This document shows, piece after piece, positions 9,475 through 18,751 of a DNA stretch of 64,000 nucleotides; the stretch's first letter is position 1; each line of letters starts with the position of its first letter. The stretch comes from Planctomycetota bacterium (GTDB lineage Bacteria > Planctomycetota > UBA11346): positions 1 to 64,000 of the forward strand of contig JADGDD010000005.1 of NCBI GenBank assembly GCA_016745075.1, read 5' to 3'. A model generated the notes under the pieces. That model worked only from the letters and a program-made list of their open reading frames with translations. It made no database searches and had not been told where the DNA came from. The position numbers were made by a program, and so were the translations under genes.

Positions 9475-10242
9475 ATGAAAGGGATAAAGTGGCTCGCTGT
9501 CTGTGGCCTGTTTGTTTGTCTGTCCTGTTCTGATACGAAAACATCAGAGCGTCTTCATATATTATGTGGTGCCGGTCTTCGCCCCGTCATAGAACCGTTG
9601 TGTGCGGCATTCACCGCAGAAAGTGGCATACAAACAGCCTGTGATTATGCTGGCTCGCAAGTCTTGCTGACTCGTATTCGGCAGAGCGGTGTTGGTGATA
9701 TTTATATTCCCGGTGATATAACTTATGTAGAAGATGCCGGGGAGGAGTATATACGAGAGCAAGTGCCTTTGGCATGGTGGATGCCAACTATATTGGTACA
9801 AAAAGGAAACCCGAAACGGATTACAGGGCTTGCTGATTTAGCACGTACAGATGTGCAACTTGGTTTAGGTCATCCAGAAACCTGTGCTATTGGAAAAAAA
9901 ACAGTTATTGTATGTACAAAAAATAATTTAGACAGTGCTGGGCTGTTTGAGCGTGCTGTTTATCACAGTTTAACAGTCGATGAACTGGCGGTGCATGTGA
10001 AGCTTGGTCATATTGATGCCTGTATTATTTGGGATGGAACCGCTGCATTATACGCGGATGATTGCGAGAGCATTGCTATTCCACTAGCGCAAAACAGTGT
10101 CTCGGTTGTTCCAGTCGCATTCTTGCAACACAGCGCTTTACCAAAACAGGCGCAAGCTTTTCTTGATTTTTGTTGTTCAGAACGTGGGCAGGAATTTTTT
10201 ATCAGACAAGGGTTCCTAGTGACAGCCCCTGGAGCGCAGTAA
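9475..10242 (+). CDS. ModA-like substrate-binding lipoprotein 2
   Basis: This protein has 255 residues. Its ATG directly follows the TAG of the first binding protein, so the two are co-translated. The N-terminus ends in CLSC, a probable lipoprotein cysteine. Family marks are LHILCGAGLRPVIEPL, YAGSQVLLTRI, GDIYIPGD, VQKGNPKRITGLADL and GHIDACIIWDG, typical of molybdate/tungstate-binding proteins. It is clearly related to but well diverged from its neighbour. Two tandem binding proteins for one permease suggest different ligands or affinities. TAATG couples it to the permease gene. Confidence 0.87.
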   Translation: MKGIKWLAVCGLFVCLSCSDTKTSERLHILCGAGLRPVIEPLCAAFTAESGIQTACDYAGSQVLLTRIRQSGVGDIYIPGDITYVEDAGEEYIREQVPLAWWMPTILVQKGNPKRITGLADLARTDVQLGLGHPETCAIGKKTVIVCTKNNLDSAGLFERAVYHSLTVDELAVHVKLGHIDACIIWDGTAALYADDCESIAIPLAQNSVSVVPVAFLQHSALPKQAQAFLDFCCSERGQEFFIRQGFLVTAPGAQ

Positions 10243-11051
10243 TGCGCAGAGCAGTGGTCAGTTCTTGGCGTTCGCGCTTATTCCTTGTGGGATGTGCAAT
10301 AGGGCTTGTCGCGGTAGTCGTGCTTATTTTGTCCTTATTGATCGCGGATGTGAGCTATGTGCGGTGGGAAGATGTGCAGGGCTTGCTTGCGGATAATGAT
10401 GTGCTGGCTTCCTTGTATCTTACTTTAATAACCAGCGGTATAACGGTGTGTATTGGTTTGGCATTGGCCATTCCATCAGGATATATTTTAAGTCGTTGTC
10501 ATTTCCCTGGCCATGCAGTGATCGATTCACTTATTGATTTACCTATTATTTTACCACCGCTTATTATTGGTTTGTCACTCTTAGTGTTTTTCCAAACCGA
10601 CATTGGTTCATTGATCGAAGAACATTGGACTTTTGTTTATGATGTTCGCGGTATTATTTTGTGTCAATTGATTGCGGGAACATCGTTTGGTATTCGATCT
10701 ATTACCCTTGCCTTTAATGGTGTAGACGAGCGTTTAGAACATGTGGCATTAACATTAGGTTGTGATCGTTTGCAGGCATTTTTACGCGTATCGTTACCCT
10801 TAGCGCGCAACGGTATTGTAACAGGCGGTATACTTATTTGGACGAGAGCCATTGGTATTTATGGGCCACTGGCTATTTTAGTAGGCATTGTTCGTAATAA
10901 AACGGAAGTTCTTTCAACGACCATTTATTTAGAACAATCAGTTGGTCATGATGGCACTGCTTTGGCAGTGGCCTTAGGTATGGTTATCATGACGATTATA
11001 GCATTGGTGAGTATTCGTTTACTCGGAGGTCGCCCGTGTGTTGAAGCTTAA
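10242..11051 (+). CDS. ABC transporter permease, molybdate/tungstate type
   Basis: The chosen start is the ATG at 10242, which overlaps the previous stop (TAATG) and follows a GGAG site, giving 269 residues; an upstream in-frame start would overlap the binding-protein gene by 73 bp. The protein has about six hydrophobic segments. The cytoplasmic EAA loop is clear (VALTLGCDRLQAFLRVSLP, then ARNGI), where the ATPase docks. It resembles ModB/CysT-type permeases. It ends 14 bp inside the ATPase gene, so the genes form a tight operon. Confidence 0.9.
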   Translation: MRRAVVSSWRSRLFLVGCAIGLVAVVVLILSLLIADVSYVRWEDVQGLLADNDVLASLYLTLITSGITVCIGLALAIPSGYILSRCHFPGHAVIDSLIDLPIILPPLIIGLSLLVFFQTDIGSLIEEHWTFVYDVRGIILCQLIAGTSFGIRSITLAFNGVDERLEHVALTLGCDRLQAFLRVSLPLARNGIVTGGILIWTRAIGIYGPLAILVGIVRNKTEVLSTTIYLEQSVGHDGTALAVALGMVIMTIIALVSIRLLGGRPCVEA

Positions 11052-12075
11052 AGAGTTGTGTATTCAAGCAGGAAATTTTCATATGCAGAAGCTATCGCTC
11101 TCTCTGGAGGCGGCATCGTATATGGTTATTGTCGGGCCATCGGGATCAGGAAAAACCGTGCTCTTAGAAGCTATTTGTGGTTTACGGCAGGTGCAGGCTG
11201 GAACTATTGTTATTGATGGCACAGATGTTACAGAGTTGGAACCACGCGCTCGAGAGATTGGTTATCTGCCGCAAGATTACGCTCTTTTTCCACATCTGTC
11301 GATACGAAATAATATTCTTTTTGGTTTACGTTTGCGCGCTGTTGATCAGGATGAAATGCGTAAACGCTGTGATGCGCTTATGGATATGTTGAATATTACG
11401 TCCTTGGCTGAACGAAAACCTTCCGGTTTATCTGGTGGTGAGCGTCAACGTGTTGCTCTAGCGCGAGCACTTGTTTTGCAGCCACGCTTATTATTGGTTG
11501 ATGAACCGGTTAGCGCTTTAGATAGTCAAAATAGAGACCGTGTTTGTGCTGAATTACGGGATATTCAACAGCAACTTGGCTGTTCGGTTATACATGTCTG
11601 TCATGATTTTTCAGAAATGTTAGCGGTAGCGGATTGCTGTGCCGTTTGTATGGATGGCGCACTTATACAAACAGGTGCACCCTCAGATATATTAGACCGG
11701 CCAGCTAGTGTACAACTTGCTCGGTTTATGCAGGCAGAGAATGTTTTATCAGTAACGTGTGTTGATGGGTCTGTTTTTTGGAATGAGCTCACGCTTGTTG
11801 CTGAGCATGCTCGTATCGGTATGGGAGCGTGTTACGCAATTATTCGCCCTGAATATATACAACTTCATGCCACTCAAGCCAGTTCGTCAGATGCCCATGT
11901 TGGTGTGGTTATAAGCCTGAACCGTCGTTTGAATCATCTCCTTGTTGAAATTCAGGTAAGTAATGGTGCAAAACTTTTAGTCAGCACACATTCGCAAACA
12001 ATTATTGATGCTTCTGTAATGGTCGGCAAGGTTATTTGTTGGTCGGTTCATCCGAAATGTATACACCTTATTTAG
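11038..12075 (+). CDS. ABC transporter ATPase with C-terminal TOBE-like domain
   Basis: This protein has 345 residues. It starts with GTG at 11038 (or TTG at 11041) behind a GGAGG site. Walker A is GPSGSGKT at 33-40, the signature LSGGERQ begins at 130, Walker B is LLLVDEP at 150-156, and the switch histidine is H188 in HVCHD. The last about 100 residues have the small beta-domain typical of ModC/CysA/PotA-type ATPases (AIIRPEYIQL), which can bind the substrate or regulate transport. It powers the permease encoded just upstream. Confidence 0.92.
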   Translation: MLKLKELCIQAGNFHMQKLSLSLEAASYMVIVGPSGSGKTVLLEAICGLRQVQAGTIVIDGTDVTELEPRAREIGYLPQDYALFPHLSIRNNILFGLRLRAVDQDEMRKRCDALMDMLNITSLAERKPSGLSGGERQRVALARALVLQPRLLLVDEPVSALDSQNRDRVCAELRDIQQQLGCSVIHVCHDFSEMLAVADCCAVCMDGALIQTGAPSDILDRPASVQLARFMQAENVLSVTCVDGSVFWNELTLVAEHARIGMGACYAIIRPEYIQLHATQASSSDAHVGVVISLNRRLNHLLVEIQVSNGAKLLVSTHSQTIIDASVMVGKVICWSVHPKCIHLI

Positions 12076-12085
12076 GGAAGATATT

Positions 12086-13561
12086 ATGAAACAGTTTTCA
12101 CATTGTTTTCGGATTGCTCATGGCTTGCTTGCCATTTCACTGCTTGGTGGATGGGTGACAGGGTTCACCGTTTATGCAATGGCACGCCCAAGCTGGTCGC
12201 TTTTTTCTGGAACACTGCCAGTTTGGTTGATGAACGGCCGCATGCATATGTATCATCTTTTAGTTGCGTGTTTATTTACTCCGGCTGTCTGTATGTTGAT
12301 CTGGTCTAGCCGCCGTGGTCTTGCAGCAAGTTGGCGTCATAAAAAACCATTACATATGGCTAAATTATTGCTAACAGTTGTTTGTGGTATGGTTTTGTTG
12401 AGTGGTTGTATCATTCTTTTTCCACAGATGCCAGGACAGTGGTATGGACGGGCTGTGCATTTGATTGCATCCTGTGTGTTTGTACCACTGGTGCTTGGTG
12501 TGCATTTGTTTTACGTATGGAAATATTTCCGGTCACAGATATGGGAAACATTTCGTCCGTGGAAAAATATGTCATGGATGACCATTGGTCTATTTATCCC
12601 ACTTTTTGTTGTTAGTTCTGTATTGTTTTTTAATGTAGGTATGCCGAATAGAACGTTAGTATCAACACAGATTGTAACCCCAGATGATTGGAAACGACAA
12701 GAGTGGAATGCAGCAGAACCCTTACAGACAAGCTTATCGAATGGTGTCGGTTTCGATGATGGTGTAACACAGGTTACTTTACAGAGTTATTATGATGACC
12801 GTTATATGTATCTGCGGGTGCAGTGGGATGATCCACAAGAAGATCGTCGTTATTTTCCATGGCTAAAAACTGACGATGGGTGGCAGCATTTGGTGACTCA
12901 TCCGAAAGATGAAACGGTTTATTACGAAGATAAATTTTCATTGATTTTTCCAGTGGAGGAGCAGCCGTCATTTCGTCGTGCTGGTTGTGCTCTTTATTGC
13001 CATGCCAGTAGCGAGCATGCTTATGGTTATAAGGCCAGTAATCATCTGGTAGATGTGTGGCATTGGAAAGCTTCTCGCACTGATGGTTTTGGAATAGTGG
13101 ATGATAAGTATTGGTTTGGCCACGATTTGGAGGCAAAAAACATTGGTCGTTTTGCTGACCCCAAAACAAGTGGTTACTTTCGTAAAAACATTACTGCTGA
13201 TGGCATGGCTCCCGCTTGGTTGCCAGCACAGAGTGGTGCAGCAGCAGGCGGTGTTCTGGTACAAGCGCAGAGCATACCTGCTACAGCAAATCAGTGCGCA
13301 GCTGTGCCCGTGGGGAGTACTGTTCCAGGTATTGTTGTGAGCCCAGTTACAGGGGATCGTGCTGATGTGCAATGCCATTCGGAATGGGCAGATGGTATGT
13401 GGACGCTTATTATTCGCCGTGCTTTACAAACAGCGAGCGATGGGAAAGACGTACAGTTTCAAAGTGGTCAACAGTATGACTTTGCGGTAGCGGCTTTTGA
13501 CCATGCCTCCAAACGGCATGCTTATAATCATCATGTCTTTCAGCTTATTTTGGCAGAGTGA
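12086..13561 (+). CDS. Cytochrome b-type membrane protein fused to an EB_dh-like heme-binding domain
   Basis: This protein has 491 residues. About five membrane segments lie at roughly 12-31, 54-74, 92-112, 122-145 and 165-184, with histidines H12, H57, H125 and H140 placed as possible heme b ligands. Residues 190-490 form an exported domain resembling the heme-binding gamma subunit of ethylbenzene dehydrogenase and related molybdoenzymes (YLRVQWDDP, DKFSLIFP, VDVWHWKASR). C301-H306 reads CALYCH, a CxxxCH variant of the heme c motif. The start follows the ATPase stop by 10 bp. It probably passes electrons between the quinone pool and a periplasmic molybdenum or tungsten enzyme. That enzyme is not in the window, so the partner is unknown. 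Confidence 0.82.
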   Translation: MKQFSHCFRIAHGLLAISLLGGWVTGFTVYAMARPSWSLFSGTLPVWLMNGRMHMYHLLVACLFTPAVCMLIWSSRRGLAASWRHKKPLHMAKLLLTVVCGMVLLSGCIILFPQMPGQWYGRAVHLIASCVFVPLVLGVHLFYVWKYFRSQIWETFRPWKNMSWMTIGLFIPLFVVSSVLFFNVGMPNRTLVSTQIVTPDDWKRQEWNAAEPLQTSLSNGVGFDDGVTQVTLQSYYDDRYMYLRVQWDDPQEDRRYFPWLKTDDGWQHLVTHPKDETVYYEDKFSLIFPVEEQPSFRRAGCALYCHASSEHAYGYKASNHLVDVWHWKASRTDGFGIVDDKYWFGHDLEAKNIGRFADPKTSGYFRKNITADGMAPAWLPAQSGAAAGGVLVQAQSIPATANQCAAVPVGSTVPGIVVSPVTGDRADVQCHSEWADGMWTLIIRRALQTASDGKDVQFQSGQQYDFAVAAFDHASKRHAYNHHVFQLILAE

Positions 13562-13661
13562 TAAGAACTTTTTGGCATATATCTATGCTGACGTGCAATA
13601 ATTAACGATGTGGGATGAGAAATGCTTTCTTTTTTATTGATGTGCTTAGTAGGTTGCTGTT

Positions 13662-14243
13662 ATGTCTCGTGACAAGTATGCACCTGTAGTCCCAAGCGAC
13701 GAAGCTCTGATGGAGCGTTTTGTGTTATGGGATGATTCAGGTGCTGGAGACAAGCTGATTGAGCGTTATATAGACCCAGCACTTGGTGTTGCTTTGCGGT
13801 ATTGTCCCCAGCGTTCTTTGGCAGAAGATGCTGTGCAAGAAGCCTTTGTACGCTTGGTCAAAAAAAAGCAGAGTTATCAACAGGGCAAAGCTTTTGCGCC
13901 ATGGTTTTTTACCATTGTGCGGCGCTGTTGTATAGATCAGTTACGTCAGTATAAAAGGCGGCGTTCCATTTCGATATCAGAAATGCAGATTGAAAGCATC
14001 ACAGAGCCGGTTGATATTCCTGCTGAAGACAATGGCGCATTACAAATTCTCGTAGACAGGTTATCAGTGGCAGATAGCAATGTTTTAATTTTGCGTGTTG
14101 TTCATGAGTTAGAATTTGATGCGCTTGCGGCTGCACTTGGCTGTAGCGAATCTGCTGCTCGAAAACGTTATACTCGTGCGCGTAAACGTGCCCAAGCTAT
14201 ATTGTTAGACTCTCCTGTCCCGAAGCAGAATGAGGGAGCGTAA
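13662..14243 (+). CDS. ECF-type RNA polymerase sigma factor
   Basis: This protein has 193 residues. Region 2 spans about 35-105 (AEDAVQEAFVRLVKKKQSY, then APWFFTIVRRCCIDQLRQYKRRR) and region 4 spans about 120-180 (LSVADSNVLILRVVHELEF, then LGCSESAARKRYTRAR). The length fits an ECF sigma factor. The next gene encodes a single-span membrane protein, the usual position for an anti-sigma factor. The ribosome site is weak (TAGG). Confidence 0.92.
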   Translation: MSRDKYAPVVPSDEALMERFVLWDDSGAGDKLIERYIDPALGVALRYCPQRSLAEDAVQEAFVRLVKKKQSYQQGKAFAPWFFTIVRRCCIDQLRQYKRRRSISISEMQIESITEPVDIPAEDNGALQILVDRLSVADSNVLILRVVHELEFDALAAALGCSESAARKRYTRARKRAQAILLDSPVPKQNEGA

Positions 14244-14250
14244 AGAAGAT

Positions 14251-15480
14251 ATGAACATTGATGAATTATTACGTCAAGAATATAAGCATGAACAGGCGGA
14301 TCAGCCTTTCATTGAACGGGTACAAGATGCCGTTGATGAGGCACTGCATGAGCCGGAGAAAACTCAGAGCTATTGGCGGGTATGGTGTACAGTAGCGGCC
14401 GTATTGATTGGTCTTATTACCGCTGGGCAAATTGTTTGGCTAGAGAATAATGATCAGGCGGTAGTGACTACAGAATCAATGACTGTAATCACAAATATTA
14501 CCGAACAGGTGACCGCTTTACGCTTGGCTGCGGATGAACAATTGGTGGGTTCGGTTGTCTCTGGAGTACTCGTTCAGAATCAACAGGAACTATCGCTTTG
14601 TGATAGTGAAACGGGTCAGAGAATTTGGTCAAAAACATGCGCAGGTTTGCGACATGTTTCAGCTGAAAATGATCGTATTATCACTGTTTCACAAAAAGGC
14701 CTGACCAATATGTCTTTAACAGCATTACGAGCGAGTGATGGTACGGCACTGTGGTCTTTCAAGCCTTCGCAGGCAGTGCTCTCGCTGACATCTGCTATAC
14801 CAATTGTTGTTGGTCAGCAGGTTGTGTGGCGAGCGGGTAAACAATTATATGCCGTGGATATAGGTAGTGGTTTAGTAACATGGCAGCGTACGTTTTCTGA
14901 AACGGTAACGGACTGTGTTGCCCATGGAGAGGTTTTGTATTGTGTCAGTTCACGCGCTTTCTATAGCTTAGAGCAAAAGACTGGTCAGATAACATGGTCC
15001 GATACCGTGCCTGGTGAGGGTGCTGTGCCTACTGTGGCCGTAGGTGCAGACTATTGCTGTGTATTATTGACGAGACATTTAAACACGCAGGTTATAACCT
15101 ACACGAGGGATGTGCAGCCGAAGAAATGTTGGGATTCAGTATTACCGTCAGGTAGTCAGTGTTGTGTTGGAATAGATAAGATTTTTATACGAGGTAAACG
15201 TTTACGCGCATTTAACGCTGAGACAGGGACACAACTCTGGACACAAAATGCGACTGGTTGTGGCGCTGTTATCTGGCGAGATAACCATTTGTATTCCGTT
15301 GACCGGCAAGGTGATCGTGCTCGTTTTGTTGTGCGTGATGATGATACGGGGGTGCCCCATTGGGAAGCTAATGATACTGCGCTTTGTAGCCATATCTATA
15401 TTGATCAAGAGGTTGGCATTCTTTCTCGCAGTAATGGTAGTATTATGAGAATATTTTTCTCTTACCCAGTGGAAGGCTAG
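14251..15480 (+). CDS. Membrane-anchored PQQ-type beta-propeller protein, putative anti-sigma partner
   Basis: This protein has 409 residues from the ATG at 14251; an in-frame ATG at 14230 overlapping the sigma gene is an alternative. An acidic N-terminal region of about 45 residues (MNIDELLRQEYKHEQ) precedes one membrane helix at about 43-62. The exported part has repeated blades of the pyrrolo-quinoline-quinone-like propeller type (SETGQRIWSK, ASDGTALWSF, KTGQITWSD, AETGTQLWTQ). No zinc anti-sigma HxxxCxxC motif is visible. By position and topology it could hold the sigma factor at the membrane and sense an exported signal (inference). Confidence 0.82.
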   Translation: MNIDELLRQEYKHEQADQPFIERVQDAVDEALHEPEKTQSYWRVWCTVAAVLIGLITAGQIVWLENNDQAVVTTESMTVITNITEQVTALRLAADEQLVGSVVSGVLVQNQQELSLCDSETGQRIWSKTCAGLRHVSAENDRIITVSQKGLTNMSLTALRASDGTALWSFKPSQAVLSLTSAIPIVVGQQVVWRAGKQLYAVDIGSGLVTWQRTFSETVTDCVAHGEVLYCVSSRAFYSLEQKTGQITWSDTVPGEGAVPTVAVGADYCCVLLTRHLNTQVITYTRDVQPKKCWDSVLPSGSQCCVGIDKIFIRGKRLRAFNAETGTQLWTQNATGCGAVIWRDNHLYSVDRQGDRARFVVRDDDTGVPHWEANDTALCSHIYIDQEVGILSRSNGSIMRIFFSYPVEG

Positions 15481-15573
15481 CGCCTTGCCAGTACGTTAGT
15501 CAGCTGTTGTTTGGGACAGCAGTCTGTCTTGTGTTGAAGCTTGCATGCAAGAGTGTATTCGGGCTTAGTGAGT

Positions 15574-17523
15574 TTAGCTTCCAGAGATGTTGCTTGTTGG
15601 TTTGCTGACGACTGTGGCCGTCCCTTTGTTGTCTGTTCCAGTATTTAACAGAATGCGAACTGAGGCCGGAAAAGTTTGGCAGCTAATTTTTGAGGATGCA
15701 GAGACAAAGGGTGATGTGCTAGCACTTCCTCCAGAGAAGGAATAGCTGAGCCGTCTCAGCATAGAGCCCTGTTCGTCATAGAGAATAAGATTTACATCAG
15801 GAATCGGGTCGTGCGCTTCGCGTTGGATAACAACGCGGGTAGCAATGCTGTCTGGATCTTCATCATGCGGGGTGACGCGCAGCGTCACCAGATAATCACC
15901 ACCAAGGACAATCGCTTTGCCCGGAATAATTGGAATGCTATTGGTGGTGTCTTGTGCTTCTCCCAGAATTTCTTGTAAGCTGGTTCCTTCAATTCGTTGA
16001 CGGAAGGCATCAAGCTTATCAATAGCATTTCTTCCTGCTATTCGTAGGTTTTCATTGTTGCTTTCCAATTCAGTAACAAATTTTTCAAGCGATTTTTTGT
16101 CACGAGTTAAACTATCGACGCTTTTAACAAGATCTTGATTTTTGAACTCTTTGCCAAGTTGTTGCTTTTTGTAAACAACAAGTTCATCGCGTTCTCTTTC
16201 AACTTTATCAAGCCCTTCAGCTAAGATACTGGCAGTACGTTGTAGGCGTTGATTTTTGATGCGATAGTCTTCGGCAAGTTGTTTGGCTTGGTTGTATTTA
16301 TGGCGCATGTTTTGAAAGGTATCGTCTCGTAGGTTGAGCCGTTGATTGTCTATATAGAGGCCGTCAACTTTGCTTTGGAGGTCTGCAATGTTTTTCTCTT
16401 GTTGATGACGAAAATCTTCTATGTGTTGTTCACGCTGTTGGGAAAGTTTTAGCTCGTTGTCTGCTGCTATGAGCGCTTTGTTTTTCTCTTCGATCAAGCG
16501 CTTCCATTTGCTGTCATCAGCAGCAAGTGCTGGCGTATCTACTTGTGTTGGGAGTTTACTCAGCTCTGCCTGTAAACGATCTGATTTAGACCGTTCTTTC
16601 AGTAGGAGAGCTTGTAAATTTATGGCGGCATCACTATTACTTTGATAGGAGCTTGCTAAAACCCAACCACTGAGGGCAAGTAGGACAGCAGCCGCGGTAA
16701 GGATTTTATAGACTAAGGTTAAGCGGCTTTGCTTGTGCAAGGCCAACTGGTGTGCTTTCTCAATTTCATTGAGATGGGTAGACGGAATGGATGCCATTGA
16801 AGGCGTTTCGATACCAGCGAGCAATTCGTTTTGGTTAAGGTTTTTATAGACGTGGGTACGGCGCAAGGCTGGGTGTGAGGAATCAAGCGGGGCATGTCCT
16901 TGTTCACGTAATGGATCAAACTGCCCCAGCGCAAGTGGCGCGACAAATTTTTGTGTAGCGCTATCACTGGTCACGCTATTTGTTTCAGCTTCAAAGCCAA
17001 TAACACCAGCAAAGCGGGTAAGTCTATTCCAAGAAAAGCTATCTATGTGGGCATCGCTGAGGTCTGCTCCACGGAGATCGGTGCCGTTGAGGATGGTGTT
17101 ATCTAAGGTGACACCTTGCAAGTTGGCTCCACTTAAGGTGGCATTGCTTAGGTTACAACCTGTTAAATCTGCGTGTGATAGATCTGCACCGCGTAGGTCT
17201 GCTCCGGCTAAATAACTACGATGAAAACGGGTGCCGCGTAATTGTGCATCGGAAAGGTTTGCTTGTTGCAGATTGGCATCAGAGAGATCCGCGTAATTCA
17301 GACATTTCCCAGCCCATGGAGCTTTAGGGAATTGTAACCCAGCTAATTGGAATTCTATAAGGTCATCACTAATAAGGGCGATGGTTTGTTGCAGAACTTC
17401 AATAACGTAGGGGTCGGACTTCAGAACACTCGGATCATGCCAAATGCAAAGGGTAGAATCGGGGCAAGCTGTTTGCTGACAGGAATGGTTATGGTTGTGA
17501 TAACTATGTTGGCATTGTGTCAT
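15574..17523 (-). CDS. Pentapeptide-repeat membrane protein with long coiled coil
   Basis: This protein has 649 residues. The start at 17523 has AAAGGAG upstream. Residues 4-30 are rich in Cys/His and end in CIWHDP. Residues 75-160 are pentapeptide repeats of the A(D/N)Lxx type. One membrane helix lies at about 268-291. Residues 295-510 are charged and heptad-like, predicted coiled coil. The last 120 residues form a beta-rich domain (YLVTLRVTPHDEDPDS, then DVNLILYDEQGSMLRRLSYSF). Topology is probably cytoplasmic pentapeptide domain and periplasmic coiled coil. The function is not known. It follows a TPR gene by 47 bp on the same strand. Confidence 0.85.
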   Translation of the reverse strand: MTQCQHSYHNHNHSCQQTACPDSTLCIWHDPSVLKSDPYVIEVLQQTIALISDDLIEFQLAGLQFPKAPWAGKCLNYADLSDANLQQANLSDAQLRGTRFHRSYLAGADLRGADLSHADLTGCNLSNATLSGANLQGVTLDNTILNGTDLRGADLSDAHIDSFSWNRLTRFAGVIGFEAETNSVTSDSATQKFVAPLALGQFDPLREQGHAPLDSSHPALRRTHVYKNLNQNELLAGIETPSMASIPSTHLNEIEKAHQLALHKQSRLTLVYKILTAAAVLLALSGWVLASSYQSNSDAAINLQALLLKERSKSDRLQAELSKLPTQVDTPALAADDSKWKRLIEEKNKALIAADNELKLSQQREQHIEDFRHQQEKNIADLQSKVDGLYIDNQRLNLRDDTFQNMRHKYNQAKQLAEDYRIKNQRLQRTASILAEGLDKVERERDELVVYKKQQLGKEFKNQDLVKSVDSLTRDKKSLEKFVTELESNNENLRIAGRNAIDKLDAFRQRIEGTSLQEILGEAQDTTNSIPIIPGKAIVLGGDYLVTLRVTPHDEDPDSIATRVVIQREAHDPIPDVNLILYDEQGSMLRRLSYSFSGGSASTSPFVSASSKISCQTFPASVRILLNTGTDNKGTATVVSKPTSNISGS

Positions 17524-17570
17524 GCTATGCTCCTTTCTACGGTTGTATGTGGGTTGGACAGAACGTTCTA

Positions 17571-18701
17571 TTACGGTGCTGTTGAACTCATGCTATTGGG
17601 TTCGTTAAAGCGTAAGGCACGGTCTTGTAGTTGTTTTGCAGAAGACTTATTGGGAAAGCGGTTAAAATATATTTTAGCGTGTTTTAAGGCTTTATTAGCA
17701 TTCAGCTCGTGTTCAATATAGATTTGTGACAGCAGATAATGGCATTCTAGATCAATTTCATTATTCACATCGTAATAGTCACCCTCGACTTCTTTTTCGA
17801 GAAAAACAATGGCCCGAGAAAAATCTGCGATGTCATTGTAATAACGGCCAAGCAAACCATTAACGCCGGGATAATATTCGTCAATCCTCGTGATGGCGAT
17901 TAAGTCTTCTTTCATGTCGATGCTTTTAGGTGGTACCAGCCGACGATAATAAGTGGCTCGTCGCCAGAGAGCCCGCGCAAGTGCTGCGCTTTTAGCAGGA
18001 GCCACTTTTACCGCTTGGGTAAGATAATCGACAGGCTGTTTGCCCCGTCCTGTTTTTTCAGCAAGTGTGGCAAGGTTCAGTAATGGGTCTGCTTGTTTGT
18101 TGTCTATGGCGTGTGCTTTTTCAAGCAATCGTTGTGCTTCAACGTAATTGCCGAGTGGCCCAAGATAGAGGCTGCCTAAATTATAATGAGCACTGTAGTG
18201 GTTGGGGTCATTACTGATGGCATTGATATAGGCTTTTCGTGCATCGTCCCATTCACCAAGTTGTTCATGTGCTGTTGCAAGATTGTAATAATAATCTGCA
18301 TTCTCTAAAGGGTGATTGCCGGTAATGTTAGCTGCATCAGTAAAATGCCGGATGGAAGAGCGATAATTTTTGTATCGGTAGGTGATAAACCCCAGATTGT
18401 TATGAGCATCTGCATTATCTGGTTCAATATCTATGGCTCGTTGATAATATTCACGAGCTTTGTCATGATTGTTTTTTTTCTGATAGGTCACAGCCATATT
18501 AAAAATTGCGTAATGATATTTAGGATCATCAGCGAGGGCTTGTTCATATAAACTAATAGCACGATCGTACTGTTTGCTTTCAAAGGCATCGTTACCAAGC
18601 CCTGTATATTCGGCTGGGCCGTGTCGTTCTATAGTGCTGGCAGCAAAAAGTGTAGAAGCACTGAACAGAAGGCAGGCGCATGAAGCGAGGCGTGTCAACA
18701 T
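17571..18701 (-). CDS. Exported tetratricopeptide-repeat protein
   Basis: This protein has 376 residues. A signal peptide (MLTRLASCACLLFSASTLFAAS) is followed by about six TPR units from residue 30 to 220, with the usual GNDAFESKQYDRAISLYEQA, YQKKNNHDKAREYYQRAI and NLGFITYRYKNY patterns. More helical repeats reach the C-terminus. GGAG lies upstream of the start. TPR proteins act as protein-protein scaffolds. Its place between a FlgM-like gene and the pentapeptide/coiled-coil gene suggests an envelope complex (inference). Confidence 0.9.
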   Translation of the reverse strand: MLTRLASCACLLFSASTLFAASTIERHGPAEYTGLGNDAFESKQYDRAISLYEQALADDPKYHYAIFNMAVTYQKKNNHDKAREYYQRAIDIEPDNADAHNNLGFITYRYKNYRSSIRHFTDAANITGNHPLENADYYYNLATAHEQLGEWDDARKAYINAISNDPNHYSAHYNLGSLYLGPLGNYVEAQRLLEKAHAIDNKQADPLLNLATLAEKTGRGKQPVDYLTQAVKVAPAKSAALARALWRRATYYRRLVPPKSIDMKEDLIAITRIDEYYPGVNGLLGRYYNDIADFSRAIVFLEKEVEGDYYDVNNEIDLECHYLLSQIYIEHELNANKALKHAKIYFNRFPNKSSAKQLQDRALRFNEPNSMSSTAP

Positions 18702-18751
18702 AGTTCAAGTCTCCAATCCAGCCCTTGTTGGGCATGGGGCAGTATCCTTAC

